Shown: piece by piece, positions 33,601 through 41,400 of the stretch
Numbering within the stretch: the stretch's first letter is position 1
How the letters are laid out: every line of letters starts with the position of its first letter
Virus record (IMG/VR): IMGVR_UViG_3300025151_000039
Span: 1 to 59,528 of that record
DNA: 59,528 nucleotides
From: a virus
Direction: 5' to 3' (one strand)
Program-made: the position numbers and the translations under genes
The notes under the pieces: generated by a model
The model's database searches: none
The model's input: the letters and a program-made list of their open reading frames with translations, nothing else
Told to the model about the DNA's origin: nothing

Positions 33601-33986
33601 AGTCCTTGACCAAGTATATAACCCACTCTTCCTGAAGCAGACTGCTCTTCCCATGGGCGATAAGTACCAAAAGCTATTTTTTCTCTAGCTGCTTGCCCTT
33701 TTTCAGTCAAAGCGGCAACATCTAGCGCTCCCCACGAGGCTCCAGAAGCAGTTCCCCATACTACATTACCGAGGAAGTCTTGAACCATACCTGTGTCAGA
33801 TTCAGTAACTTGCCCAGGATTTGATAGAGCTTGATATTCTTTCATAAATAAAGAATGTGCGTCTGAATTTTGACTTATAGGCTCATCCGCGTTAATATTA
33901 AAAGAATCAGGATTTTGAACACCAAATTTATTAACCTTATTTAGCTCTCTTAAAAGCTCCATTTCTTCCATTAATGTTCTAGCCAT
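24624..33986 (-). CDS. Giant virion protein, candidate packaged DPBB RNA polymerase (3120 residues)
   Basis: The gene takes up 16 percent of the genome. Near residue 2354 it has DADFDFDKSSAY; D2356, D2358 and D2360 have the spacing of the metal-binding triad of double-psi beta-barrel RNA polymerases (NADFDGD in bacterial beta prime) and resemble the DxDxD motif reported for the single-chain virion RNA polymerase of crAss-like phages. About 575 residues earlier, GADALAFNTGAKVN with K1780 resembles the lysine-bearing strand of the first barrel. The N-terminal 500 residues (GYILGQGLGMAFSFGWAGKL) look like an ejection or membrane-contact region. It lies between a transglycosylase and another ejection protein, so it is likely packed and injected. 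No other RNA polymerase is visible in the phage. Enzyme call is inference from motifs; virion location is firmer. Confidence 0.65.
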   Translation of the reverse strand: MARTLMEEMELLRELNKVNKFGVQNPDSFNINADEPISQNSDAHSLFMKEYQALSNPGQVTESDTGMVQDFLGNVVWGTASGASWGALDVAALTEKGQAAREKIAFGTYRPWEEQSASGRVGYILGQGLGMAFSFGWAGKLLGAGSNTLSKVASPISKGLQKRMGSELADKYATATVTNNIPKAFQIVGEGVEAGSKEAFEAGLQPYIKIGQEMLSEVGNRGVFKNNMQAITKATDDISAAILKEGGEKISTEAAQELASGIVQKALKYNSRDYHKLIGMGTERLADALPLGMKNKTFKAVVDAALAEATLGITYHSAGQLIKMGTEEAMKRVYGEKGTIDDSLLNLPQNEEHRIALKGDLGERIRNIQHHALMFGITGPARLIKGGRVGLWDDIKNNWSAVRKSYTPIKNMTRGEMGNALHFIDQVSKVPGASKGEVSLLFEKALGKKSLLDYAADKGVKTKELRKMMFDTRKEFGKRLRNNIGSELMRDVWGSTPRMLAGGVAMNIPAFADYYKATGGDWKVWNALGSDTPEILTNMMMGMVLSKGGRSTHNTEGGFWMFEHSTKGPKRFLGPGGGKDYEQRVLASREAVDQMQKSLSMLEPLQKTGFFREQSNGQNIIKTKLLKTSSYEGIDEVLGKEYTHMEEIGDVGPDSQSFELAGMDWVRSLPADQQADAQRKYNKALKVFNHYDNHVVSKDYLQKLMSKDGAGQVIKELNSIPAVRDSKDIDMTLREIEAEAIVKTSDTYSAATGNFVRDVYQQLTGQTIEFDSNGRMTIPDFTNINGAKFQSKDGVIIADVLNTLVRDGVADGTIKLGGKRELADLTPERVAMIEKAFTNANETMQYEIWGNQEHNYIDKYILSDRTMRAAYVQGRTLEQSINAASIFSDISLNKMTFLDKEASQRLRDKLQEIRVGSNTSILIGDSNASAEAIAEANTFLTRVKELHAASGGNADKGVSEISLEKINELKKVAEGTLGIDTFSDKGFSDVKNYMQSEFINNLRLLDSDARFSISQGISSLITDFSSSGSSASPIRDYFATKRNGRYEMPSSKELERFLINDGQDVDVVNELMQFYRTLESAVDAAGTSNMLKFSGGENTLKTIKNAVGKDAVGTEMVAFLRRSQARYALGGIKDVSALGGKIANSLKENKSLIADNEFVNQNLKDEGVKKIGALLKELDDIKNHISDLFILRDYERIAQLTSITKSDFVDQINKFIQKATKEGVDTFDAALAKAWKNNALTTHFLTDIQNNLAGNETNYHLLRENIKKELDKVRPELKDKHHEMDVTTTIDKFANNYNLPTSDVQTIIKNTSDIYESYMKQGDEAGALGILYDTADILIERATTGYSPEMGPAVMPDAKPLTSDLVTDVLQIMHASTKREVKKLAYHGTHLEFSKDRVIDAGHGIMKMFDLIGSSDWYLMDKVIKSPVTLKDGTQTWKDDILPSNQESIDMDARLQSGELQKDSRRTRVQAMLEGTSDAELKSIAENVVEKEAMTRVYLNESVTLLVPTEKAVNYVRESLSEGGKIKELKDLLGQDIDPRFTSKDMSNTDLADAIQMIYQSVTMPLYTKAEAQKADANLVKRRKLIGSLNGKVLEDNYYGLLRHVYNKVDTNTDPWIKEITTQLDRIGDAAGVKKKQKYLVINDESDGSVFDSNRILDKFLNDRAADHNLTAEQIKQVKDRHAKVAKSATDAPTYLTKEDYLLFLSTIGARREWFNLDGDGNISSVKIGAIKPKVGYSEVMQDGAVSMFYNKTAFFYDPIIDLMLKEAGADALAFNTGAKVNRHRKAGETDGGFAKMIDTPGNVKNTMVENIGDYINSSTNSDMIIEVPYNATTIGNLSREHNANFGANIGVHLPHDLGVRDHIGLDKTLHTFGTVLRQMNTNPENLTGITQKLLDLKRIEGDNYLNSSPLEAVMETSGLILDSWMGDMSADKLFTHFFSQSKIASGEAFSSDYAPMAPDLHGKISEQSLPIRLVESNKSINGMTSEKYSQRFFGTYSPSSRHMSMDFSRFGIHDGSDPGSGGFFIFSGKKFKGMFEDTEISSDMIVIPELGQGREGKKFTIMVDGYELMENGSLRDPLASSKKGDPKPKDLEKLGNKDSKDYNAKVRKDILDEYKALDDLISKEIDDIRKASEHGEEVALTNYQVQNLIDNLGFTNKINIGMANNRQPRNEINDIVINKVVPPSKTKGAGVQGDVLPLDPKGRTKGSVYRDSSGKKIYDVHVDMREHPTIKSADGEPLDIWIVSPGLNNRYIPIEAQRQLESMQQGAIARGGKLRFAKKIKRRKDGSYILRDMFINKDGKRRGDDKVIYIEGSDAHKKLIRELKDQAVNYVEEHTDVGNIGRQNIIDAISPQDADFDFDKSSAYGAMPSRLLFEAAARSGYGARQSNLNLLLERFDTNIQNSADIRNWGSVQQQSLVTRGRFVKLHNIFTYLQNAIGMNGELGRVKMGTQEYTLRMKDVDAYLDAVGEISGATKEFIDSYEKPPSADQIEMFISDIFFGTRKGRSWSSEAGRDFNGIFEMVDTKNEQKVLSIRDRDSVRDFINFKVISPLSKYLRYNRGEVSDGVSSKALKLKDIYFGRLDLENSFDPKNNWNTKLGKTDDTDLSVDLTSGIKQVQDYFKISRNPFDIATDQLARIYNSNYSRKNANDTFGISKILLQAENKLLNETDYSSTLASDLYKYVKQEGSFVELSKLNDKIRYLKSQESYLSNSKYDREAELQSVRKSLNELNEAASDLQMVLGSEIDKMQDINKVTFNKGFGANEYNAGKNTYVVWDSKGKNIKQVIRKGSTNRLPIAKSDIAIMNGRRFEITHPEQNRILKSKYQAFNTMPTSGDVVFDRNKMESVIKPLYDSFRDEFSALTDVHKGDPMALSVARRNLVHQYLTGGNQTKHGLSISPTDPLAVEALVYRMLSPEINRKVVAQYKIHDGYDAYDAAYYEVPGISKAVMTYLNEASNKTNFTKLHHDTAMMFGDVLRKVISMQSRAYMNNSYDRLPLMNMDFSYNPKNRLMNRLKNASLNRDVKTGLGADHQIRAINEFINGERYLSPTDAYRYAEDIRASQRGPEGVSDIIVNNRSKKLKNDQIVENEFMGRSRKLGFKKRKEILRDGAEFYRKISKSCTK

Positions 33987-34780
33987 TATTTATCTCCATA
34001 AACATAACCATTAGGGTCCGCAGGTTTTTCTTGGAACTTACCATCAACATACATATCTTTATTAGTAAGCTTCTCCCATGTTTTCTTTTTTATATTTAAG
34101 TCTTTAATTTCATCTTCAATTTTCCACAAATCAGTTCTATCACTTTTTCCGTGCATATGAGTAGGCATTCCATATTCTTTTAAAGTTGTCTCTGAACCAC
34201 CATACACCTCTCTGTGAAGCTTTTTATTTTCAGCCCTAAGCGCATCCATACTTTTTGTTAGATCATTAATTAAATCGCCTTTAGGAAATACATTAAATGC
34301 GGTCCTAAAAAATCCTCCAACACCCGTATATGATTCTTCTAATGTATCGAAATCGCTCTGCATACCTTCAAGCTTTATTCTATTAGCTGCTATAATAGAC
34401 TCTTTATCTGAAATCTTTTTTATTTGCGCTTCGTGAATAGATTGAAGATTTTCTAAAGCGCTCTCTGCTCCTGTTATTTTGCTATTTAGATTACTTTGAA
34501 AGTTATAATCATTTAAAACCCTATCACTTGGTCTGTATTGGCCTACATTAGCAGGAGTAATTTGGTAATTTTCGCTTTTTGTTTCATTTCCAGGAGCTGT
34601 GTCTTTTACAGTTTTATATAAAGCAAATGTAAGACTATCATCTGCTGTCCATCCGCCTTCAGGCTTACCCACATCAAATGAGCCATAAAATTGATCTATA
34701 GTAGGATTATTAGGGGCATAGCCCTTAGACACCATCTCATTGTACAGGCTTGTAATTTCTTTTGATCTTTGATCGCTCAT
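33986..34780 (-). CDS. Hypothetical internal virion protein, 264 residues
   Basis: ATG at 34780 (GGAAAAAG upstream); a TTG five codons earlier lies inside the end of the previous gene. Its stop overlaps the ATG of the giant gene (TAATG). Helical, with a coiled-coil region about residues 85-130 and a short hydrophobic part near GVGGFFRTAFNVFP. Between the transglycosylase and the giant protein, it is probably another ejected component. Family unknown. Confidence 0.6.
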   Translation of the reverse strand: MSDQRSKEITSLYNEMVSKGYAPNNPTIDQFYGSFDVGKPEGGWTADDSLTFALYKTVKDTAPGNETKSENYQITPANVGQYRPSDRVLNDYNFQSNLNSKITGAESALENLQSIHEAQIKKISDKESIIAANRIKLEGMQSDFDTLEESYTGVGGFFRTAFNVFPKGDLINDLTKSMDALRAENKKLHREVYGGSETTLKEYGMPTHMHGKSDRTDLWKIEDEIKDLNIKKKTWEKLTNKDMYVDGKFQEKPADPNGYVYGDK

Positions 34781-34781
34781 A

Positions 34782-37298
34782 TTATCTTTTTCCAATTAAT
34801 TTTTTCATTTGAGTTTTCATATCATCTTGCTCAGATCTTCCGGCTAAAGCATCTAATTCAGAAACTATTGCATCTATTCCAGACTCTTTGTAGTAATTAT
34901 TTCTTGCATCATTGGTTTTTCTACCTAAAGCTTCTATAGATTGTATTGATTCGCTAGAAAGTGAATACTCTCTTAATTGAGCTATTAAATTCATTCTATT
35001 AGAGAATATGCCTTGCGCAAGTTCTTTCACAACATCTTCATCTTCAACGTTTAAACCTGCAGATGCAGCGTTAGCAATTACATTGTTGAAAAATTGTTCA
35101 CTCGTTATAAAGGCCTCTACTTCCTTTGGATTATTTAAATTTACAGAATTAGCCATGCTTGCAACTTTAGCTATAATGCTTTTAGTAGAAGTTCTCTCTG
35201 CGTCTTTCAAGCTTGTTTCAGCCATTATATCCGCGTAAGCAGCCGGGCCACCTATCATATATGCAATATCTGATGTTAGTGCTGCCATTTTAAATTGCGT
35301 TTCCTCTGCATCAGTAATATTTTTACCTGCCAATTGAGTTCCAAGATTTAATGCATCCATTCTAATATTTTCAGCAATAGGATTCCTGTTAAGTTCTATA
35401 TTTTCTTGCTTGACTGCCAGATTATATTTATCCAAAGTTTTAGTTATTCTAGCATCTTTTCCAGTTGTAAGAGTCTCTAGCAATACAGGATTTTTAGATA
35501 GCTTTTCAAAATCAACAGGCGTCTCTTTAGTTGTTGGAATTTTCTCATAATCAGCTAGTATTTTAGCTCTATACTCAGTATTTTCAACTCCAGCTGGAAG
35601 AGACCCTATTTCACTGAGTGATGTATCGACTGTTCCTGGCCCCGCATTATATACAGAAAGAGCAATCTCTTCATCTGAGATACCTTTAAGCTCTTTTGGA
35701 TATTTATTCCTAAGATTAACCGCATAATTATCTTTAGACCTTTGTAAATAGAAAGTGCCTACTTCTATATTCTTTTCAGCATCTTTCATATCTTCCATTG
35801 TATATTCTTTGCCATCTTTATTATATTTATTAAAATCTGCAAGAGCCCCTTGAGGCATAATCTGCATTAATCCTGTAGCACCTATAGAATTTACAGTATC
35901 GGCGATGGCTGGTTCATTCTCTTTATGCATTACTAATTTTACAAGATTAGGGTCTAACTTATTATCGTCAGAGTATTTTTTAATAAGACCATCAAATTTG
36001 TTATTAAGAATTTGCTTACCTTCACTATCTGTACCAGAGTAAAGACCTTCTTTTTTAGCAAACTCTAAGTTCTCAAAAGACATTTGTAAATCTTCAGCAT
36101 CATAACCATAGGCGTCAGTACCACCTTCGTATCCAATATTATATAAATCAGTAGTTATTTTACCTAAATCTTCTGTCCCAGATTCTTTTATATTTTCTAA
36201 TGCATCTAGATGAGCTGTTAAATCTGCTAAGCCTGATTTGTAATTACTAATAGCTTCTGTAGCTGTCTCTAAAGGTGTGTCTTTAACCTCAAAAAAGTTT
36301 CTATCTTCTTCATATTTATCAAATTTAAAGACTCCCCCTTTAAGTTCTTTTTCCAAAGCCCTAACTTCTTGTAGTTTTTCAGAATATTTACTAGAGACTT
36401 CTCTTTCTAGGGCAGTTGACACTTTTAATTGCTCTGCATCTTGAGCAACAAAAGTTTTATTTAACTCTGCAATTGCTGTAGGGCTCGCAAATTGATTTTT
36501 CATATTTTCAAGAACCAACATAGTATCTTCGTCATATTCTTTACCCTTGACAAATCCTTTAAAGACAGCATCTATGTCTGTTTTATCAACTCTTTTAGGA
36601 TTATTTCCTTTAGCCTTACCTCCAGCATTAGGATCTACTTGTGTAAAAACACCGCTTAAATCATCTGAGAATGCATCTATTGCCTCAAGCTTGATAAGCA
36701 ACTCCTCTAGACCGTCTCTTTCTCCTTTTCTAAGAGTAAGTTTTTCGCTCCAAGCAAGCAAATCGTTCTTGCCTTTTTCGGCTATTTTTTTACCATCACT
36801 AGATGCTTCTACATCATTATTATTATAGCTATTAATAATACTTCTATAGCCAAGCCCAGTTTCAGCATATTTGTCAATTTTGCCTTGAATCTTATCTATA
36901 TCATCACTGACTTCACCATATCTAATTCTTAAATCGGTTTCACTCTTGTTATCTTCAATTCTTTTATCTGTTTTTGTTTGTCTTGCAAGTTGATTTAAAT
37001 ATTTTTGCTCATTATCATTATATACCTGCTCTCTCCACTCTTTATCCTCTATATCCTTTTTCTCTCGATACTTTCTTGTCTCTTCCCTTTCGGCTCTAGT
37101 TGCTTCTCTTTCAGCTTCTAAATTTTCACGAGTAATTTGCCTTTCTATTCTAGCAGTATCAGCTTGCTCTTCTCTAAACTCAATATCTTTTAAGGTTTTA
37201 TATGCCGCTGCAAATTCTTTTCTTTTTTCTGCACGAGCATTCTTTTTACCTTGCATTTCTGCAGCTAATTTGCTAAGCTGGTCTAATTTAAAAGCCAT
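34782..37298 (-). CDS. Internal virion protein with lytic transglycosylase domain
   Basis: An 838-residue virion protein. Residues 1-130 are a highly charged coiled coil (EREATRAEREETRKYREKKD). A soluble lytic transglycosylase domain lies around 440-590: VKLVMHKENEP with the likely catalytic glutamate E460, then GATGLMQIMPQGA and LSVYNAGPGTVD, the three usual motifs. The rest is helical. Ejected with the DNA, it would open peptidoglycan locally during entry. Its place before the giant protein matches gp16-like proteins in podoviruses. The HKENEP context differs a little from the usual ESG motif. Confidence 0.85.
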   Translation of the reverse strand: MAFKLDQLSKLAAEMQGKKNARAEKRKEFAAAYKTLKDIEFREEQADTARIERQITRENLEAEREATRAEREETRKYREKKDIEDKEWREQVYNDNEQKYLNQLARQTKTDKRIEDNKSETDLRIRYGEVSDDIDKIQGKIDKYAETGLGYRSIINSYNNNDVEASSDGKKIAEKGKNDLLAWSEKLTLRKGERDGLEELLIKLEAIDAFSDDLSGVFTQVDPNAGGKAKGNNPKRVDKTDIDAVFKGFVKGKEYDEDTMLVLENMKNQFASPTAIAELNKTFVAQDAEQLKVSTALEREVSSKYSEKLQEVRALEKELKGGVFKFDKYEEDRNFFEVKDTPLETATEAISNYKSGLADLTAHLDALENIKESGTEDLGKITTDLYNIGYEGGTDAYGYDAEDLQMSFENLEFAKKEGLYSGTDSEGKQILNNKFDGLIKKYSDDNKLDPNLVKLVMHKENEPAIADTVNSIGATGLMQIMPQGALADFNKYNKDGKEYTMEDMKDAEKNIEVGTFYLQRSKDNYAVNLRNKYPKELKGISDEEIALSVYNAGPGTVDTSLSEIGSLPAGVENTEYRAKILADYEKIPTTKETPVDFEKLSKNPVLLETLTTGKDARITKTLDKYNLAVKQENIELNRNPIAENIRMDALNLGTQLAGKNITDAEETQFKMAALTSDIAYMIGGPAAYADIMAETSLKDAERTSTKSIIAKVASMANSVNLNNPKEVEAFITSEQFFNNVIANAASAGLNVEDEDVVKELAQGIFSNRMNLIAQLREYSLSSESIQSIEALGRKTNDARNNYYKESGIDAIVSELDALAGRSEQDDMKTQMKKLIGKR

Positions 37299-37308
37299 GT
37301 TAACCTCC

Positions 37309-38106
37309 TTAAACGCCTAATGCTTCTGGAATATATTCGTACCATTCTTTATCGTACATATCTGCAGTTACTTGAGCTTGAACACCTTGAGCATATAAGT
37401 TGTCATACATAGTAGTAGCTTGATCCCGCTTGCCTAAGTAAGAAGCTTTCATTTTTTCAGCTTGCATCTCTAATCCTGGTATAGCAGTTCCGACTTTATC
37501 ATCTATAGTATTATATAACTTACTTGCTATAGTTGCGCTCATTATACCTTCTTTTTCATACTGATCAACAAGACTGCTTGTTTGAGTTTCAAAAGTATCT
37601 CTCATCGTTCCTAGAGCAAAATTATACTTCCTACCTCCTTGCTCCCAAGCATTAGCATCAGACTGGTATCCTTTAGCAAAATTTTTCCAAGTTTTAGATA
37701 AATCCATAGCTTCTTCGCCTATCTTGGAATAAGCGTCTCGCGTTCTTTGATCAGTATTATAAGACCCTACAGCACTGGCCACATTTCCTGCCACCTGAAG
37801 AGCAGCGAAAGCTGGATTACTTGAGTATCCTAGCATTGCGAGCTGATCTCCAAAACCTCCCCCAGCTGATTCAGCGGAAGAGAAAGATGAAGGTTGAAAG
37901 TTGTAATTTGATGGCGCATACTGAGACTGTACCATAGGAGGTTGATTGTTGACTTGTAATCCAATACCACTGTCCATACTACTCATATTACTCATATTAG
38001 GATTGATTTCTCCAAATTGATATGCATTTGGTGAATATTGTGATTGATTGAAAACTACATTGCTTGCTTGATTAAATCCGATTCCGATTCCGCTTCCGTT
38101 TGCCAT
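37309..38106 (-). CDS. Internal or tail virion protein, 265 residues
   Basis: N-terminal 100 residues are low complexity, rich in N, S, Q and Y, with a repeated QSQY(S/A)P motif (near 17 and 61) suggesting duplication. The rest is helical with a small hydrophobic part (AALQVAGNVASAVGSY). It precedes the transglycosylase gene and has an AAGGAAAAG site. In comparable phages a small glycine/asparagine-rich protein stands here as an internal core protein. Function inferred from place only. Confidence 0.55.
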   Translation of the reverse strand: MANGSGIGIGFNQASNVVFNQSQYSPNAYQFGEINPNMSNMSSMDSGIGLQVNNQPPMVQSQYAPSNYNFQPSSFSSAESAGGGFGDQLAMLGYSSNPAFAALQVAGNVASAVGSYNTDQRTRDAYSKIGEEAMDLSKTWKNFAKGYQSDANAWEQGGRKYNFALGTMRDTFETQTSSLVDQYEKEGIMSATIASKLYNTIDDKVGTAIPGLEMQAEKMKASYLGKRDQATTMYDNLYAQGVQAQVTADMYDKEWYEYIPEALGV

Positions 38107-38167
38107 ATTCTTTTCCTTTTTAGAATAAATTTATGTTGTATAATTTAAGAAAATATTGTATAAACAT

Positions 38168-38428
38168 CTAACCTATCTTTGTTCTTACGATATTATTATT
38201 GCCGTCTAAAAGATCTGCCCATCCGTTTTTAGTTCTTATTTGAAGCTTATCTCCTTCTGAAGCAGAAATAACTCGAATATCCCCCTCTTTTCCTCCTGTA
38301 TTAGAGACAGCTTCAGTGTTAGGCTGATTCACAGCATCTATTAATTCATTTAAATGATTATAAATATCATTAATTGCTCTTTGTAAGTCAGGGTCTGATA
38401 CAGTAGCTCCTCTTTTTTTACTTATCAT
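38168..38428 (-). CDS. Small tail-associated protein, 86 residues
   Basis: Overlaps the 1281-residue gene by four bases. First half is a helix (LQRAINDIYNHLNELIDAVN), second half a small beta unit (IRVISASEGDKLQIRTKNGW) often seen in phage fibre or tail-associated proteins. It may be a trimeric coiled-coil connector. The 60-base AT-rich gap after it contains two TATACAA copies and may hold a promoter for the ejection genes. Confidence 0.55.
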   Translation of the reverse strand: MISKKRGATVSDPDLQRAINDIYNHLNELIDAVNQPNTEAVSNTGGKEGDIRVISASEGDKLQIRTKNGWADLLDGNNNIVRTKIG

Positions 38429-41400
38429 TTTATAGACTTTCTTCTATAAACAATACTTAAAGATTCAACCTCTGTATCTACATCACCTATTATTTTTAGC
38501 TGAATATTTTTTTGCTTTTTATTAGAAGCTTCTAATTTATGAGAAAATAAACCTGAAGAAGCGTCATTATTAGATAAAGATATAGCAGGATTGCTATTAT
38601 CAGATAAAGCAGCTGTAACTACTGGCTCTGTTCCAGAATAAGTCATCTTGACTTTATAAAAATATTTTTCAAGAGTCGCTGCCCCTAAGGTTATTTTTTT
38701 ACTAACCCATTCCCAGGCATTATTAGTTGATGAGCTTAACCATTTTTTTGATTTATTACCTGAAGATGGATCATAGTACATAAAATTAATATCATTCTCT
38801 TCATCTATATACGTATCATTATACAAATTAACCGCATTAACCGTATTTTCATATATAGGATACTGTAAAAAATCCCATCTTTTCTTCAATATATGATACG
38901 TTAAAGCCATTCCTTTATAGTCAGTACCTGTTAAAGTTTTACCCAAAACACTTATAGAATTTCTTTTTGGGGAGTATATCATTTTATAGTTATGCTTTCC
39001 ATTTGAAGAGTTTTCAATACTATCTTGATAGGTTTGAATCATTGCTTGCCAATATATAGACCAGGTTTTATTAAATACTCCTCCAGCTTTTATAATCGGA
39101 GAACCTATAGGCGATATAGCGCTTCCATTGAAATGATATATATTACTTTTATCACACCAGTATAAACCATAATCAGTGCTAACAACACAATTGTTATTCA
39201 AGCAGCCTATTCCTTCATAGGTATCTTCTAAATAAAACCCATTAGAATCAATTCTATACATTTCATTAATAGCAAAAGCATAAATCTTTCCTTTAAAATA
39301 AGATAAAGCTGTTATTTCTTTTGGAAGAGATAATACATTTTCAATCCAATTAAACGTATCAAACTTTCCATGCTTAGACTTAAATATATATTTAGAAAAA
39401 TCATCAGAAGCTATAGGGTCATAACAGTCAGCTATAACTAAGTGGTTTTGAGCTATAGTAGATATTCCATAGTTGACAATTGTTTTATCTAAGGATTCTG
39501 GAATACCAGTAATAGCTTCATATGAAGCCCCAGCTCGACCGTAATCAACTACACTTGATCTATATATATCATCTGACCCAAGAACAAATTTTTTCTTAAA
39601 ATCGAGCCTCTTCACAAGTCTATAAGGCAAATCTACAGAATCTGCTCTATATACATTAATAGAGGTTAGTCTTTTCATTGTATCTGCAATACTTTTTTTA
39701 AGAGTAAGATTAATCTTCATAGATTTTGCATAAGTAACAGCTCCCCAGGACATTGTAGAGCTATCCCAATGAGAGCTAGATATAGGAGATTCTTGATAAC
39801 CATCAAACTCATAAGAAACTTTCCAGAATTTAGTTTCAGAATCAGAGACATTAGTTGAAGATTTAAAAAAATAATCATTAGATTGCCCTGTATCGAATAT
39901 TTGCAAATCTAGCCCAGAGTCGCCTAGCCTTAAATTCGTCAAAGTTGTTCCTAAGGAAAGTAATGGAAATCCACCTAAAGCAATGCTAATACTAGCATTT
40001 ATATGAGCAGTTCTTAAATCCCCTGTAGTATCCGCTAAGAGCATAGATTGAGAATTTGAAAAAAATACTCTTGAATCTAATTCAGCAATAATTGGAGATT
40101 CTACAGTAGGAGAGTCAGTCGTTAAATCTGAAGATCCAGATCCAATATCTATCTCTGCCTGCCCTCCAGTTAATAAGTTTGCAAAACCGTGGCCATTAGA
40201 CCCAATATACTCATTCCAATATTCTAAGTTTCTTATTTGTATGGAGCTTTTATCTGTCTCATTTCCATAAAGTATTACAGCTGTAGGGTTAGAGTCTGAA
40301 CCTCCGCTAGCTCTTTGAAACTGTCCTGGCAATAATGCTATTCTAGTAAATGGAGTACCTCCATCTATTGCCCTGAATGCAGTATAAGGTCTTTCATTTG
40401 CAGGATTTACAGCTGCGCCATGAGGCAATAATTCTATTTGCTCTATAAATTTAACATTTCCAAAAAAAGGATTTCCAGTTGATCCAGAGTAAGACCCTAA
40501 AGAAGTCCTAAGAGATTCTGTAGAATTAACAGCATTACTACTGTCCATGTCGTCATTTTCAGTATAATCAACTGTATATAATTGCAATCCAGACATATTT
40601 TGAGTTGTTGCGGCAAATTGAGGTACACCTGATGAAAAATTAACAGTCCCTCCTGTTAGCATTTTAGCATCATCATTAAATCTTATTAAGCATGTTACAA
40701 AATGAGATGCAGATCCTGAAGACGAGTATTTATTGCTGGCAGAAAGAGTATATGGATAAACTCTCCATCTCACATTGTAAGGACCTTCAATTATAGTATC
40801 TGTATCTATATTTCTATTATGATATAGCCATCCAGATCCGCAGTCAGAATTATCTATTGTTATACTTGGATCGCTTCCAGAATAAGAAGAATCATAATAA
40901 GATTGATCATTTGCGTCTCCTCTATCACCATCAGATTCTGACCATTTATACGAATGCTGTCCAGTACTAGTATTTCTATACCCTTTAAGCGCAACAGATA
41001 AGCTTGCAGCTGAAACTATGCTTAAAGATGAAGGATTAGTACTTGAATCAATATGGTCAGTTTCTAAAGTAATATATCTAGCGGGAAAACTGTGATTTCT
41101 AAAATCATTCATAGCTGTATTTCTTGGCTCACCATCACTAAGTACCGTTTTAGTTGCAAATAAAAATGAATGTAAAGGGTCCGCATAATCAGAATTTTCA
41201 CCTGTTTTAAAAGTTCTATACATTGGTCTCATACCAGACTCATCCCATCCAGACCAATCAGTATGAGCAACTTGTAGCCATATAACTCCATCATGATTTT
41301 GACCTGTTTCTACCATACCAGCTACGCTTAAATATTGCTTTATATTTACAGATCCATCTGCGCTTAACGCAAAATCCCCTCTGCCTGTTGTTGATGTATA

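Noticed and set aside
24624-33986. Giant protein as an N4-type (T7-like) virion RNA polymerase
   Set aside because: Despite similar length, I see no T7-family motifs, while DADFDFDK fits the double-psi barrel type.
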